Of a DNA stretch of 64,000 nt, positions 11,044 to 23,584 are shown one piece after another (the first letter of the stretch is position 1; each line of letters starts with the position of its first letter). Position numbers and translations under genes: made by a program. The DNA is taken from the NCBI GenBank assembly GCA_028023455.1, contig JAQFVV010000320.1, positions 682,001 through 746,000 of the forward strand. Reading direction: 5' to 3'. The stretch is from Epiperipatus broadwayi. Its lineage: Eukaryota; Onychophora; Udeonychophora; Euonychophora; Peripatidae. The notes under the pieces were generated by a model. The model made no database searches. It saw nothing but the letters and a program-made list of their open reading frames with translations, and had not been told where the DNA came from.

Positions 11044-11802
11044 CATCGATTATTTTCTGTACTGTTCAGCAGAAAACAGAATATATATAAAGTTTGCTTA
11101 GTCTCTGCAAAAAAGGAAAGTCAAAGATGCCAATTTATTTTGTAATACAATATAAAGATTATATTATGCAGTATTTGCATATAAAATGTTTGTTATGTTT
11201 TTTATTTTTCAGGAAAAAAATACTATAGATGTCTTTTGATAAAAAAATTTAATTATAATAAATAAATGAATCAAGATAGAAATAACTCTCAGTCCAAAAA
11301 AGTTTTAAATGTGGATAAAGCTAATACTTTAACTTGTTGTTCTATACTATTTTTTATTTTGATATTTAATATATAATAATTTAACTAGTATTATTAAAAC
11401 GTTATAGGCAAAATAAAGATTTCATGTTTACGTTATCTAAAATAATTCAACACAAATGCAGGGCTGCAGTAAAGGATGACTTGTCATGACTTTTGCACAA
11501 ATGTCTTAATACATTTAAAAAGATAGTATAAAAATCAATAATATATCACGTGATCAACAATCTATAAGTTAAACTTAATTGCATAAAGTAGGAGAATAAA
11601 AAAGTTTACATTTGAAAAGATTAATTTCCTGTTCTTTTGTACTCAATTTATTCATCTTTTTTTTTTCAAACACAATTTTATTACCCTAGTCCAGATTGAC
11701 AAACTTCCAATCCTTCCTCTCTAATCTCCTTCCCTCTCCTTCTTAAACAAAACATTTCATTCTTTTTTTTAATGATTATTAGAAATTAAACTACATATTC
11801 TA
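11044..11802. other. AT-rich DNA without a gene
   Basis: No feature is supported. There is a pyrimidine-rich run at 11695-11760 on the plus strand (CCTTCCTCTCTAATCTCC and on), but it leads to no exon that I can recognise. Confidence 0.5.
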
Positions 11803-12325
11803 ACTTCAGTCTTCTGTAACAAACTCTCCCTACAGTAGTGCAAGCTATAGTAATCAATGGATGCAAGAAGGTTTGTGCATAAAATTCGATATTCTAACCC
11901 CATGTACACGATGGCCGCTAGAGGCATTGTTTATGCGTTAGCACAGCAGATGACGCTTCTTCCAGCCACTAGGTGGGTTTCATCAGTGAGAAATGGATTT
12001 GAGAGCACTGCACTTGGAACTTGGCATCTAATGCAATCCTACCTTTTTAGTTAACAATAAAACTATGAGTCCAAAATTAAAACATTATGTTTCAATCGAA
12101 GCTCATTCACTTGTTTAGTCATATAGATCTAAATATATTATAATATCTTTAAAAGCCACAAGCTACAAACTAGTCTAGAGATATTGGATGAGTAGGTACT
12201 AGATAGGGATTTGTGCACAAACCTTCTTGCATCCATTTATTACTATGGCTTGCACTGGGTTGCACTATTGCATGGAGAATTTGTCACTGTTATAACAGCT
12301 TATGTAAGCATATGAAATGGTGTCC
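11803..12325. mobile_element. F2 foldback element, copy a
   Basis: The left arm (around 11830-11885, AATCAATGGATGCAAGAAGG) returns inverted on the right (around 12200-12260, CCTTCTTGCATCCATTTATT). The right end closes with the family terminus around TGTAAGCATATGAAATGG. Between the arms lies CAAGCTACAAACTAGTCTAG, shared by all F2 copies. A stretch at 11905-11990 has no equivalent in other copies and looks like a replacement or insertion. The ORF at 11857-12054 is a by-product. Confidence 0.7.
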
Positions 12326-13380
12326 ACATGATGTTCATTCTTCTACTTACTTTATTTTTTCCAACATCAAGACATTTAATTATTGTAATTAGCTTTTTAG
12401 TCTTTCTATTTACCTTTGTAACTTTAGGCTTTTATACATTTGCTTTTGGTTTTTATTCTTTAATATACATATTTTATTAAGATCTTTAAAATTAATCAAA
12501 TGCATAAGAAGTCTGAACATTCGAAATAATGGTGTGTATTATTTTCTAATCTGTCTGGAATCAACTTTAAACTTTTCTATGGTTTCGCTAAAAACAAAAT
12601 CATTATTTATTTATCTAGGTTCTTTTTTTTCCCATAAAAAATAGCTTTCGATAGTATTTGCAGGTATGCATTTTACGTATTATCTATTAATTCACACTAT
12701 AAAGATTACAAAATCATAGCCCTATGCAATAAATAATTTTATGTTAGATCTTTAAGGTGAAGAAAAAAACAATTAGCTTATTATTATGAAAGTGAGATTA
12801 AACTCTTTGGTTAAAATTATAAATGCAGCATAATGTATCAATAACATTATGTAAATTGAATATTATTTGCAAGTCATTCTATGGGCAAATAAAACTAGCT
12901 TTAAATAGTTTAGCTAAGCTCTATTTCTAACTTATTCAAGACATAGCAATCTTAAGATTTTTTTCCCATGTAGCCAATATAATTAATAATTTTATAAAGG
13001 TAAATAAATGGATAATTAAAAAAAAAGATCCCAAAATGAATGTGGGTTTATCAGATGAGGGTAACACAGTGTAAAAATAAAATTATAATAAATTTCGGCC
13101 TTCACTAATAAAAGAAGTATGACATTCATATGGCTGTTGAACTCATATTCTATCTTCATCTTTTAAACATATTAAAAATATAATCAACTTTTAATACCAG
13201 CACCTTTAAACTTAATTAATCATCTCTTTACAAATTGCCTTTCTAAAACTGAGAAATCAACACTTTAAAGTTGTACATGAATTAGATAAAATCCCAAAAT
13301 CAAAAACACGAATATTAAAATAAATAATAATAAAAATAGATTTAATAATGATAGAGACATAGTATAATATTTATTCTATT
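12326..13380. other. AT-rich DNA without a gene
   Basis: No gene, repeat or RNA could be supported. The sequence is uniformly A/T-rich with short T and A tracts. Confidence 0.55.
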
Positions 13381-14557
13381 GGTTCTTTAGTATTTTCCAA
13401 CCAATGATGTATTACCCTGAAGCCATATCAGTCTGATCTTCAGATCTTTTAAGATAACATCTCCAAGTGATTTGCAGAGAAATGCAATCGCTAAAATTTG
13501 TCCGCAAATCACGTGGACCCAGCACATTAAAAATCTCAAGATCAGACTGATATAATACATCATTGGTTGGAGAAAATTTAAAAAAAAGTACAAAAAAGTA
13601 CATGCGTGCGTCAAAATAATTTAGAAATTAAAAGTAATTAAGTGTAAGTTTGATAATTTAGAAATTGAAAGTAACTAAGTGTAAATTTTATAATTGTACA
13701 AATTTTTTTTTTTAAATTTAAAATAAATAGACAAATAAAGAACACTTTTCTCGATTATCTGGCATTATTTTAATGGCGACCTGGACAATAACTTAAAACG
13801 TACTCTATATTACGAATTTTTATAACAAAAAAAAAAAAAAATCAAAAAAATGTACTTGCTTTAAAAATTATCAACATTTCTGATGGTATTTAACTCAATT
13901 ATTCATGTTAAAAATATATAAAACAAACAATTTGAAAATGAGTCTCATTTTTTGACTGAAAATTAGAAAAGTCAGCGCGTAGCACTGTAATGGGTGGCGG
14001 ACGGGCTTTTTTTGTCTTTGACAGGCCGAAGGCACGACCAATAATATGCTCAATTATAAAATACAAAACCAAATTATATTACTCTCATAGCTGTAATTTT
14101 TATAATTGCAGATGAATTTAAAAAAAAAAATCTGTATAATATAATTCAGAAATTAAAAATAAAATTAATTAATTGTACTTTTTATAATTGCAGAAGAATT
14201 TACAAGATAATATACACCAAAATGACATTATTTATTAGAAACAAAAATGAAAATTATTTACAAATAGTGTCCACTGTGGTGGACTAGTAGCAAAATCACA
14301 AAAGATAGACAAATGACAAAATTTCCCAAAGCTCTCTCCGATTTTTAAATCTCGCGGGTCAAAAAAATCCAAAAATTGGATTAATCATGTCAGTGTCTTG
14401 GTTGACATGACACCATTGTCATGTTATCATCGACGTCTACTGGAAGGAAAATCGGTAAGTGTAAAACGTCATCGGTTAAATAATACTAAAGTACCCTAAG
14501 ATCAGACTGATATGGCTTCAGGGTAATATGTCATTGGTTGGAAAATACTAAAGAACC
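13381..14557. mobile_element. 1.18-kb element with 60-bp terminal inverted repeats
   Basis: The first 60 bases (starting GGTTCTTTAGTATTTTCCAA) recur inverted at 14498-14557 with only two mismatches. Inside, 13540-13583 is a further inverted, shortened copy of the same end, so 13381-13583 on its own is a small foldback of about 200 bp. The interior holds repeated TTATAATTGCAGA segments and a GC-richer patch at 13970-14040 (TGGGTGGCGGACGGGC). No transposase is visible, so this is a non-autonomous element. No clear target duplication is seen. Confidence 0.75.
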
Positions 14558-14740
14558 TTAATAATAAAATACTTGGTTATTTTTTTATATTAAATACTTA
14601 CTTTTGACATAAAATTTGATCTAAGAATTATTTAATTAATTACTATATTAACTGAATTCTACTTAGTTAAAAATGACATATTTCTTTTTAATTTGCTTTA
14701 TTTTCTATTGTTGAATATTAATTACATTGTTGCTCTGCAT

Positions 14741-14820
14741 GTTTTGGTTCAGTGGTAGAGTGCAAGGCCATGGAGCTTTAGATCCATGGACCATGCCCAC
14801 TTCTGATACTTCCAGCATTC
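14741..14820 (+). repeat. tRNA-derived SINE head
   Basis: TGGTTCAGTGGTAGAGTGC is a nearly ideal tRNA D-arm with box A. It is followed by CCATGGA and TCCATGG, which pair as a 7-bp stem around an 8-nt loop in the place of the anticodon arm. The T-arm is degenerate, and the 3' part reads CCAGCATTCC. This is a tRNA pseudogene or SINE start rather than a functional tRNA. Confidence 0.5.
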
Positions 14821-15960
14821 CAACTTTTTATGATTCTCTGGAGCAATAATACTATTCGATTTTTTTTGTTATTGCATTAACTTATAAGTTAGGGATGTTA
14901 TAACATTATTTTGCTTAGTTCACACCCTAGATGCTTTACAAGTTTAACCTCTAGTTAATTAAGCAGTTAAATTGTTATTTTTACATTTGAAATTTATTTA
15001 AAAGACACAAGTAGATTCAACATGCTAGATATGCCACAGAAGCTGAAATTATAGACAACATAATAAATCAGATTCTTGCTTAGCACAATATATATCTGCC
15101 ATTAAATTTTTGATTAACATTATTTGTTATAATTTCGCAGAAAAATTCTTTATTTTGTTGCTACTTTATTTGCTTTCTGATGTATTAAGTATATATTTAT
15201 TCAAACAGATGAAAGCATTCAAACGCAATCATTAATAAATTTAAGGCAATAAAAAATCGTAATTAAAAATTGCTAATTTTCAGATTATATAAACACACTT
15301 GGGGCAGAGTGATGCTATAAATGAGACTCTCTTAAATAGTGTAAATGGAATTCTGGCTCTCAGGTATTGGAACAATACTGGTTTCTCTTTTCTAAAAAAA
15401 AAAAAAGGTTCTATTTTGTCAGTGTACCCTTAGTATAGTCACTGAATAAGTGTAAACATTATATAATTTTTTCTGACTTTTACTAAGTTATAAGCTTACA
15501 CACATTGAAGCTGTACATATATATATATATATATGCAGTTATATATACGCTGGCTTCACCAATCACTGTGGACTAGCCAAAGACCTCAAGTCTGATCATA
15601 GTGAATGTGTTTTAAACCAAATGATATAAATAGTTACATAGCAGGGAATAAGTTGTAAATTAAAATTATTTAAAAGGCAATGAAAGAAAGTTAGATTTAT
15701 TTTTAGTCTTATTAAAATATGTTTGTATAAACTATGATTTTAGTGTATTGACAGATAAAATGTAAAACTTCCTAATGTATAAAATCCATTAAGAAATAAA
15801 TTTTAATCTGTAAAGCAATCGAAATAAAAAGTCAGCTCAAGAATGTAAATTCAATCGGTAAAATCCACTGAATAAGAATTAATTAAAATGTAAGATATCA
15901 GGGGAAAATAAACAATTAACATTGGTTTCCACTAATTAGTACACAGAATGCAAAAAGCAA
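14821..15960. other. AT-rich DNA with a TA microsatellite
   Basis: A run of alternating A and T occupies 15516-15534. No coding region is supported. The text around 15540-15620 (GCTGGCTTCACCAATCACTG) is less A/T-rich but shows no motif. Confidence 0.5.
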
Positions 15961-15970
15961 TTAAAAAGGA

Positions 15971-16010
15971 TATAAATAGGGAAATTTTCTTTTGTTCTCT
16001 CTCTTACACA
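15971..16010 (+). promoter_or_regulatory. possible Pol II core promoter (TATAAATA)
   Basis: TATAAATA at 15971-15978 is followed about 25-30 bases later by pyrimidine-rich TTCTCTCTCTTACAC, which could hold an initiator. The downstream 300 bases (16010-16330) are clearly less A/T-rich than their surroundings and look like a transcribed leader or an LTR fragment. TATA-like words are frequent in such DNA, so this is weak. Confidence 0.25.
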
Positions 16011-16330
16011 TGTTGAAGCTCTCTCACTCTTACTGAAGAAATCTTTTTGCTAACAAATTTGCTGAAGAAATCCTTTTTACTGAAACTCTTGCTGAAGTTC
16101 CTAACAAAGATATTCTCACTGCACAGTACTTTGAACCGTCGTCCTTGCTCGTTTTATATATAAGAAAATTTGGAAATGTACCATGCCATAAAAATGCATG
16201 AGTAGAGCCCTTGTCTCCACTTTCATTTCCTTCCTTGAACCAGAATCGGAACAATGTAAACCAGCCAGAGAACCTGTGAAGATTACCTGACCGATGTCTG
16301 CAACCTGCCATTGAATAATCACACCCAAGA
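16011..16330. other. less A/T-rich block of unknown nature
   Basis: The block contains repeated CTGAAGAAATC-like words (16031-16110) and a mixed-composition stretch to 16330. Two overlapping minus-strand frames (16030-16311 and 16116-16328) give no recognisable protein. It could be an exon, a solo LTR piece or an old repeat. I cannot decide. Confidence 0.3.
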
Positions 16331-16571
16331 AAGTATCATAAAAATGGAAACCTATAAAGACATACTTACATTGGACTATCTTTATATTGACATATCAACC
16401 TACTATATGTCACTACACACTTTCAGTTACTGATAACTTTAACTTTCAATTGCATTTTTAACTTTGGTCTTAACTTAAACCGTAAATTTATATATTTTAT
16501 GTTTGCAATTATATATGTGTTTGAATTATATAATCTTATTTGAACATTTTAATTGTGTTATTTTTGATAAG

Positions 16572-16645
16572 TATAATGGCGATTCTTGATTCTTACTCTT
16601 ATTTCTGTATATGTAAATTGTTCATTTTAACCAATCGCCATTATA
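16572..16645. repeat. 13-bp perfect inverted repeat
   Basis: TATAATGGCGATT (16572-16584) returns as AATCGCCATTATA (16633-16645) with a 48-nt loop. It may be a short hairpin or the rest of a small MITE. Confidence 0.5.
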
Positions 16646-19600
16646 TTCTCTAGAATTATATACTTACTTTTATTCCCATTTGTAAAGAAAGAAACTAGAT
16701 GTTTTCTTTCTTATAGCCTAGAATATATATAATCTATTTAGAAGTAACTGGAATGGAGAAATAATAAATTTTAATTTATGTTCATCGTTTGACCTGCTAT
16801 AGTGAATATGGGAATATTTAACATTTATAATAAAACTTCTTTGAATAAAACAAAAACCACTCTGTCCAGTTACCTCCTGCCATATTTGTTTTAATAATGT
16901 ATTTTGTTAAAAGGGAACAAATGTAGAAAGCGCAAGTGTATTTTTTGAAAATAACGTGATGTTTCTTTAATCTATAGTTAGAAGTAAAAGACATGCGATT
17001 ATACCTATCAAGTGTTTTATTTTGTATTTTAAAGAAAAGATCCATGCCAGCATTATGTTGTTATACATTTTAAAGTCAATCTTATGGTTACTAATATATG
17101 TGCCTGTTTCTGAAGGACGTAATATAAATGAAATGTTCACAATCATTTTATATGTAAGAGAGGGTACAGTATAACCATATATTAATTAAAGTTTAAAATA
17201 TTTATTAACTCTATTGGTAAACTAATTAAATTATAATTAATTATTAATATGCCAGCCATTATATATATTGGATATTAGCAAAAAGGGGGAAGTAATAATT
17301 ATTTTATTCCGGATATTATTCTGTCTCATAAAATTTTGAAATCATACTATTTTATATATGTTCATAATTAAGTTTTTATAGTCAATGGTTGTTTGATCGC
17401 ATTTCTTCCATATTGTGCTACTCAGTGATTCATGGGTGTCTCAGCGCATATACATAGCTCCCATTGTCATTTCCTCGTGAGCTAACATCTTCTTGGAATC
17501 ACAATTTTTTGATAGATGGGATCCCATGATCTTTATATATATATACAAGCAATTATACTCTGTTCCTGAGCTTGGTTCATGCTACGGTGAATGAGTTCCT
17601 TTTCTCTAACCATAGTTTAGCGAAGGCATGCTATCCAGCTTCAAGTTAGCCTAAAATGAAGCTGTCATGCCTCGAAACTCACTCACATACCTCACACATG
17701 TATTCACCAAGAACCACAATAGTTTTTCATTTTATATTAAAATCTTGTCTTTGTATGATCAAAATGTTACTATGTAAATCTAAAAAATGTCCATTGGGAG
17801 TTTCTCATTTAGTCTTAAAAGTTAAGATAGGGCTATATTTAAATTAGGCTAAATTATATTTAACTAGTTAAAATGGTATCTATATTTTGTAATTACCCAT
17901 GGAGTTATTTGCTACTGTCTCTCTTCATTAGATTAAAATAACCCAATTATTGGCTTGGCATATAAATATTTTATAATTGGTGTATAATCATTTTATAATT
18001 ACTAACTTACTGTATACACAAACTATTTGATCTTATATATTAAAGTGGTCAGGCAATTTCTCTTACTCTATCTGCCATACAGGGGGCAACAAGGCCATTA
18101 TAACCTGGAAAATTTATATAGTAGGCAGATACTTATTGTTAAGATTCCATTTTACTTCGACCCATATGTCCCAGTCATTAGCTCATGGAGTAGCTGAGAT
18201 TGAATGATCATAAATTCTTAAACATATTTTGAATAAAGAAAAAAGATAATAAATTAAGCCACTGCCACTAATAATAACACAAACATTTATTTACATACAT
18301 ATATAAAATAAATTTGAGGAATAAATTATTTAACATTGCTTTAGATTTTATTATTATTATTTTTAACTTTAAGTTTTAATATCTTGTAAGTTAGCACAAA
18401 TCGACAGTTTATACAATTTAATATATTAGAATGTTAGGCAAGATAGGCTACATAGATTATGTGCTTGACTAACTCTACTCTTTTAACTCCAGACTATAAG
18501 TTCACAGTTAAACCAAGGCCAGCTTAATGATATATCAAATGTGATCAATACAACATGAAGATATCAGCATAAAAACATATTGACAGAAATGTACATCTGC
18601 AGCATGATATTATTTATGGAAGAATGATCCTCGTCCAGTATAGGAATGCACATCTGTCTGGTGAGTTAAAATAATCATTTAATATGAAGAATATGAAATG
18701 CTACATAGAGTGAGAAGAATCAATGGTGCATGGGAATACATCTGCGTCCATTAGCAATGCAATGGCTATACTTTTTGGGCAATGCACTTCATATTACATT
18801 GACATGAAACACCCATACATCCCTCCACCAATCTCAATTCAACTATGAGACAGACAGCCTGAAATTATGCCTACATTTAAATTATTAGTTTAAAAGAAAT
18901 TTGATAATTTGTTTATTAAACAAAACATAAAAAATTATAACAGAAAAGTGAAAAATGGAAATGATTGATTAGCAAACATATTGGAAGAATGACTATTTAA
19001 AATTTATGCTCAAGGAGATAAGAGATTTTTTTTAGAGGTTTACATATTTGAAAAATTCTTAATTACTTTTAAATATTTTTTTTGAAATTCCTATTTCAAT
19101 TTAGAAAAACAAAAGTTCATACTTTATGTGGTAGATTTATTTGAAGTCCATCTTGTCCATGATGCATTGCACCCATCCCATCAAAGTCCATTTAATATTT
19201 ATATTATTTCTGGGAAGCCAGTCAATTGTTTTCTACCTTTCAGTAATCATCAATTTGGAGGCCATTTCAGCTGGTGCACAACAGGAAATTAATTAATTGC
19301 GAGATGCTTATATTTTGGGCTCTGCAATGCAGTTCAAGAATCAACAGTTACTTCATTTTCTAAGTGAGTAAAAGGCCTTTTTTAAATTTAATATTTCATC
19401 TTGTATAAATTTTATAGCCTCCCTTATCAGATATTCTCTAAATTGATGGCACATGATGTTCTTTGTTCTTATTGGTTATAATGTTTTCCTTTCTGGCCCA
19501 TGGCTGGCTTGGTTGATCCATTCCAGAGTGAGAAACACATAATCTTTAATTTTTGTTTATCTCTTATCTGACCTTTACATGACAAAGTGCCCAAGGGCTT

Positions 19601-19674
19601 GTTTGCTTTAGATTAAATTAATAGAACAATAATTTCTATTCACTAAGATTTAAACATGATTCTTTTAAATAGAA
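16646..19674. other. long AT-rich interval, no gene seen
   Basis: Patches of more balanced composition occur at 17395-17660, 18045-18200, 18600-18850 and 19440-19560. None gives an ORF with recognisable motifs on either strand. They may be old repeats that have no second copy in the window. Confidence 0.45.
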
Positions 19675-19692
19675 ACTAATTAACATTTGTTT

Positions 19693-19795
19693 TTTCCATG
19701 TGTCATAGCATCGGCCGGGACGCGAACCCACAACCGTCTGCAACCAACTACTTGCTTGCATGGCGACTGCGATACCTCTCGGCTAACAATGCAAG
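19693..19795 (-). mobile_element. tRNA-derived SINE, minus strand
   Basis: This is the second copy of the 9.1-kb SINE family. On the minus strand it reads GCATTGTTAGCCGAGAGG (box A TAGCCGAGAGG), then GGGTTCGCGTCCCGGCCG (box B), then TATGACA and a short A-rich tail. It is bracketed by perfect 18-bp target duplications ACTAATTAACATTTGTTT at 19675-19692 and 19796-19813. The tRNA-like part is 85 nt. The perfect duplication suggests a fairly recent insertion. Confidence 0.9.
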
Positions 19796-19813
19796 ACTAA
19801 TTAACATTTGTTT

Positions 19814-20380
19814 CTATTTACTTTTATATTATTTTTTTAACTAAAATATTAATCTTTAGATCTTTGCCTTTTTTTTTTTTTTGACTTACTTTATAAATTT
19901 TTTTTTATAGTTTTCCATCTGTGTGATTATTTACTGTATAAGTTAAAATAACTATTTTAATTTTCTTTTACATTTTTAATAAATCAATTTTATTTAAGAT
20001 TCATTTTCCCTTTTATTTTAATCTTAAAATAATGTAAAGGAATAATTTGTAACACTCTTATTTAATCCTATAATTTTCTTTGTTCATATAAATAATAAAC
20101 TTTCATTCACCATTATTATAACCATATTGATATTGTCTGTGTTATTATATATATAAATCTGTTTGTCATCTGTTAAAATTCCCCTTTGGATCTCATCTCT
20201 CCCTGACCACCAGGCATAAATTAAAGAATTAACTCTCATGAGGTTTGTGGAGTAAGTTGCTTGGTAGTAATTTGGAGGAATAGGCCAGGTTCAAATTTCC
20301 TCTACATATATCTCTATGTTAGGTTAAAGCAGCTCTACCTTTCTTATTGTTACAATATATAGATAAGATTATTTATTAAA
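19814..20380. other. AT-rich DNA without a gene
   Basis: T-rich tracts dominate 19830-19920. A patch near 20180-20330 (CTGACCACCAGGCATAAATT and on) is more balanced but not recognisable. Confidence 0.5.
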
Positions 20381-20862
20381 CAGTCACAAAACTATCCATA
20401 CAATAGTGCCACTTAGTGTAAGTCATAGTAATAAATGGATGCAAAAAGGTTTATGCATAATATCTATATCTAGTGCCTATTCATGCACTATCCCCTAGAC
20501 TAGTTTCTAGCTTGTGGTTTTCATCAGTGAGGAGGCTTGAAAGTAAGTGCATGGCACCTAGATCTTAAGATCCAATGCAATCCTCTAGCAGCTACCTTGA
20601 GTCCGAAATAAAAACAGATGTTTTCAATCCAAGCTCATTCATTTGTATAATCAAATCAAGACTTTTTCACTGATGAAAGCCACAAGCTAGAAACTAGTCT
20701 GTGGATTTTGGATGAGTACACTTTAGATAAAGATTTTATGCACAAACTTTCTTGCAACCATTATTACTATGGTTTGTACTGGCTGGCATTACTGTATGAT
20801 GTATTTGTCACTGTTTTAACAGTTCATGTAAGCATAGAAAATGATGATCCTATGATGATTAG
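20381..20862. mobile_element. F2 foldback element, copy b
   Basis: The left arm (AATAAATGGATGCAAAAAGG near 20430) is returned inverted near 20745-20770. The middle contains the two shared half-palindromes around CTAGACTAGTTTCTAGCTTG and its inverse. The end is close to TGATGATCCTATGATGATTA. No protein is encoded. Confidence 0.75.
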
Positions 20863-21419
20863 TCATTTGTTGAAATAAAAACAAAAGATAATACTTTGAA
20901 AAACCAAATTAGTGACTAAAGTAAAATTATGTAAAAAGTTAGCAGTTTTTTTCCTATTTCTAAAAACTAAATTAGAGAACTTATTGAAAGCTTTATTGAG
21001 CAGTTTGATTAAGAGGCTTCATATTAATAGCAATTTGAGATAATAACTCCAAACATAGTCATCAACAAACTTCAAAAAAACTTTGATATACTTATTTACA
21101 GTAATTATTTCTAAAATAAACAAGGAAAAATTGTTTTTCTGATTAAACTGACTTCATAGTCATATGAACACAAACACTTTTTCCAACCTCAATATGTGTG
21201 CATTAACTATTAGTTATATTTTTACACTAATATGTGCTTAATACCAAAGCTATGTTTCAGTGGTGTAATAGGTATAGGCCACTATGTCTTAAGGTTCTTT
21301 GACAGGGCAATTATTCACTGGCAACTCATGAGAATTCATAATGGTTGAGCTGCACTAATGAAAGTAAAAATAATTAGTATGAATTGCAACCCAAACTGGC
21401 AATCAAAAATGTAAACAAA

Positions 21420-21790
21420 AATGACCTGTATCTTCAAAGTATATAGTCACATACAGAAGATTATTAACACTTGCTTTACTATGAAAGCACTGTTGTATCA
21501 TTGGGCTGCAATAACTTTTGCCCATTCTGGCAACTGAAAGCAAACCAAAATAACATGCATACATAAACCATGAAAATCATCACAAGCAGATTATGAATAC
21601 TTTACCTATACTGAGAAAATAGGGAAGAATGGATTTGGGGCTGCAATATCCTTCATCCATCTGACAGAGGGTCAAACAAAAAGGGCATGTATCTAAGTGA
21701 GACAAAAAATCACAAATAGATTATGGATACTTTTTGCCTCTTTACTAAGACAGTGTTCAAGCTGTGATACTTGCTTGCCCAAAGAATTTC
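21420..21790. repeat. degenerate tandem repeat, about 130-bp unit, three copies
   Basis: ATCACAAGCAGATTATGAAT (21577) and ATCACAAATAGATTATGGAT (21708) are successive versions of one word, with an older version near 21445. Likewise GGGCTGCAATA occurs at about 21503 and 21637, and a weaker form near 21757. The frame at 21697-21879 results from the last unit. Confidence 0.55.
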
Positions 21791-21879
21791 AGAACATGTA
21801 CGAAACAAAAGACATCATTGCAATATCCAAAGACTGTATTCTATTTGTACATTTGTGTAAGTCACACATTGGAACTTAA

Positions 21880-23006
21880 TTAATATACACACATAAGAAC
21901 AATAATAACAAAAACATTCAATTTACACGGGAGGAGAGGAATCTGCAGGCCCTATAGATGGACCGCCACTGCAGTTATTAAATTAAAGGATTATATATAT
22001 TCAAAAGGTTTTTGAAATTTTATGCATATTGCATTCCAATATATCTTAACACTCACATGCACACGCCACCCACACACTTTGCACACATATTATTTGGCGT
22101 AATATTGATTCTTCTTACACTTGAATATTTTTTTAATAAAATAAAATTATGCAATATAATATTGGTATTTCTGAATAGAATCGTTAAATTGAGGGAAGAA
22201 TATTTTCATATTTTCATTATCTTTAAATAAATTGTTATTATTATTTAATTTAAATTTATTTATTGGCATAATGTATCTTAAAAAATATTTTAAATTGCGA
22301 TTATAGTTTTTATTAAAATTTTTATACAAATTGACTTTCTTTATTCTCTTCACTACACTATTCTATTTTTAAATTACTGCGACCAGTTTTACAAAACAAA
22401 TCATTTCCGGTAGGTGAATTCCTGTTTTTAAATACATTAAACAGTAAATTTCAAAAACTTCCCTTCAAACGATATTTAAATAAAATCCCAAATATGTTTG
22501 TCAAAACACTGGATCGGTTTTACAAGTTTTTTTTCATTTATATAATCAACTAAAATTTTTTTAGAATATTTATAAATTTATATCTACAGTCACGTTGTAT
22601 GACTGTGTATATATTTTAAACATTTCTTTCATACACGATCCTTGAATTACAAATCGGTAAATCAACGTAAAATAGCTTATCAGTCCTCTCGCCATTTCTA
22701 TACATTGATTTCAGGTTAAACAGTTATTTTGCTTTAAATGTATTTTATATGGATTAATGCCTTTTTATGATGTATGTTTTAAGTATTTCAAAAATGCTAG
22801 AATTTTGTTTGATATGAGAAAATTATATTAAATTATCCATTTCAGAAACATCTCATTAGAGAATTTAGGACAAATATCCAATAAATTATTATAATAGCAA
22901 AAAAGAATGGACAATAATAAATTAATTCCTGTGTGAAGTTGTATATTATATTTGTTATTTACATAATTGGTGAATCTCGTTTACGAGTGGCAAGTATTAA
23001 ACCACT
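21880..23006. other. AT-rich DNA without a gene
   Basis: A short balanced patch at 21920-21975 (GGAGGAGAGGAATCTGCAGG) stands out, but I cannot assign it. The two opposing frames around 22012-22353 are low-complexity. Confidence 0.5.
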
Positions 23007-23165
23007 AAACATCATATGATCACCATTATTTTTTTTTTCTACAATCACCATACACACAAGCTGTTTACACAGAGGCTAAACTCTCCATAGAATAGCGCCT
23101 TTTATGCACAAACTTTCCATCCATTGATTACTTGGTCTTGCACTGAGTACTATATGGAGAATTTA
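23007..23165. mobile_element. F2 foldback fragment, copy c
   Basis: It starts with the family terminus (AACATCATATGATCACCATT), followed by the conserved CTCTCCATAGAATAG and TTATGCACAAACTTTCCATC and the inverse CTTGCACTGAGTACTATATG. It is shorter than other copies because the middle is missing, leaving mainly the two outer arms. Confidence 0.65.
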
Positions 23166-23371
23166 GCTTGGGTATATACAAAGTACAAGCATTACCCATT
23201 TCCAGCATTGAACAAAAAATACATGATAAAGACAAATTTGCAATATATAGTATACAAGTGAAATTATCACTAGACTATTTCCTAATTTGCACTTGAGCAG
23301 TATAGTGCATTTTATCTACTCATTTAAATTTGCCAAGATATCTAGTTTAATAATATTAAAATAACAACCTT

Positions 23372-23483
23372 GATTCTCTCTTTTCTTCATAGCGTAAGCA
23401 TGTGTTTTAAAGACCTACAGAAGTCCCTAGTGACGATTTTTTCAGACGCTCATTGCTAAGGTTTACAGCCTTGTTAAAACTAT
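23372..23483 (+). repeat. solo copy of the 38.6-kb palindrome arm end (P repeat)
   Basis: These 112 bases match the outer end of both arms of the palindrome at 38587-39241 with very few changes. They begin GATTCTCTCTTTTCTTCATA and end TTGTTAAAACTAT. The flanking sequences differ, so this end is a repeat family in its own right. A small frame starting at the ATG at 23400 would encode only 19 residues. Confidence 0.8.
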
Positions 23484-23584
23484 AACCTTGTAATAGTAAA
23501 ATTGAAAAGACTCTGTTCCCCATAAAATACCTAGAAAAATGTTAAAATATGTTAGTTTCAAAATAGTGAAATTTTTTTAAAATA

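Noticed and set aside
11857-12054. 65-codon ORF beginning MDARRF
   Set aside because: Its start is the left arm of an F2 foldback. The middle is unusually balanced but too short to judge, so no gene is called.
13387-13614. two overlapping minus-strand ORFs
   Set aside because: Both are translations of the small foldback at the left end of the 13.4-14.6-kb element; no protein motif is present.
14741-14820. functional tRNA gene
   Set aside because: The D-arm is good, but the T-arm and acceptor pairing are not recognisable.
16030-16328. two minus-strand ORFs rich in Gly, Ser and Arg
   Set aside because: They overlap in different frames over a block of better GC content; neither shows a domain and neither has splice or start context.
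22012-22353. pair of opposing ORFs
   Set aside because: Low-complexity A/T-rich text, with no motif and no repeat partner.
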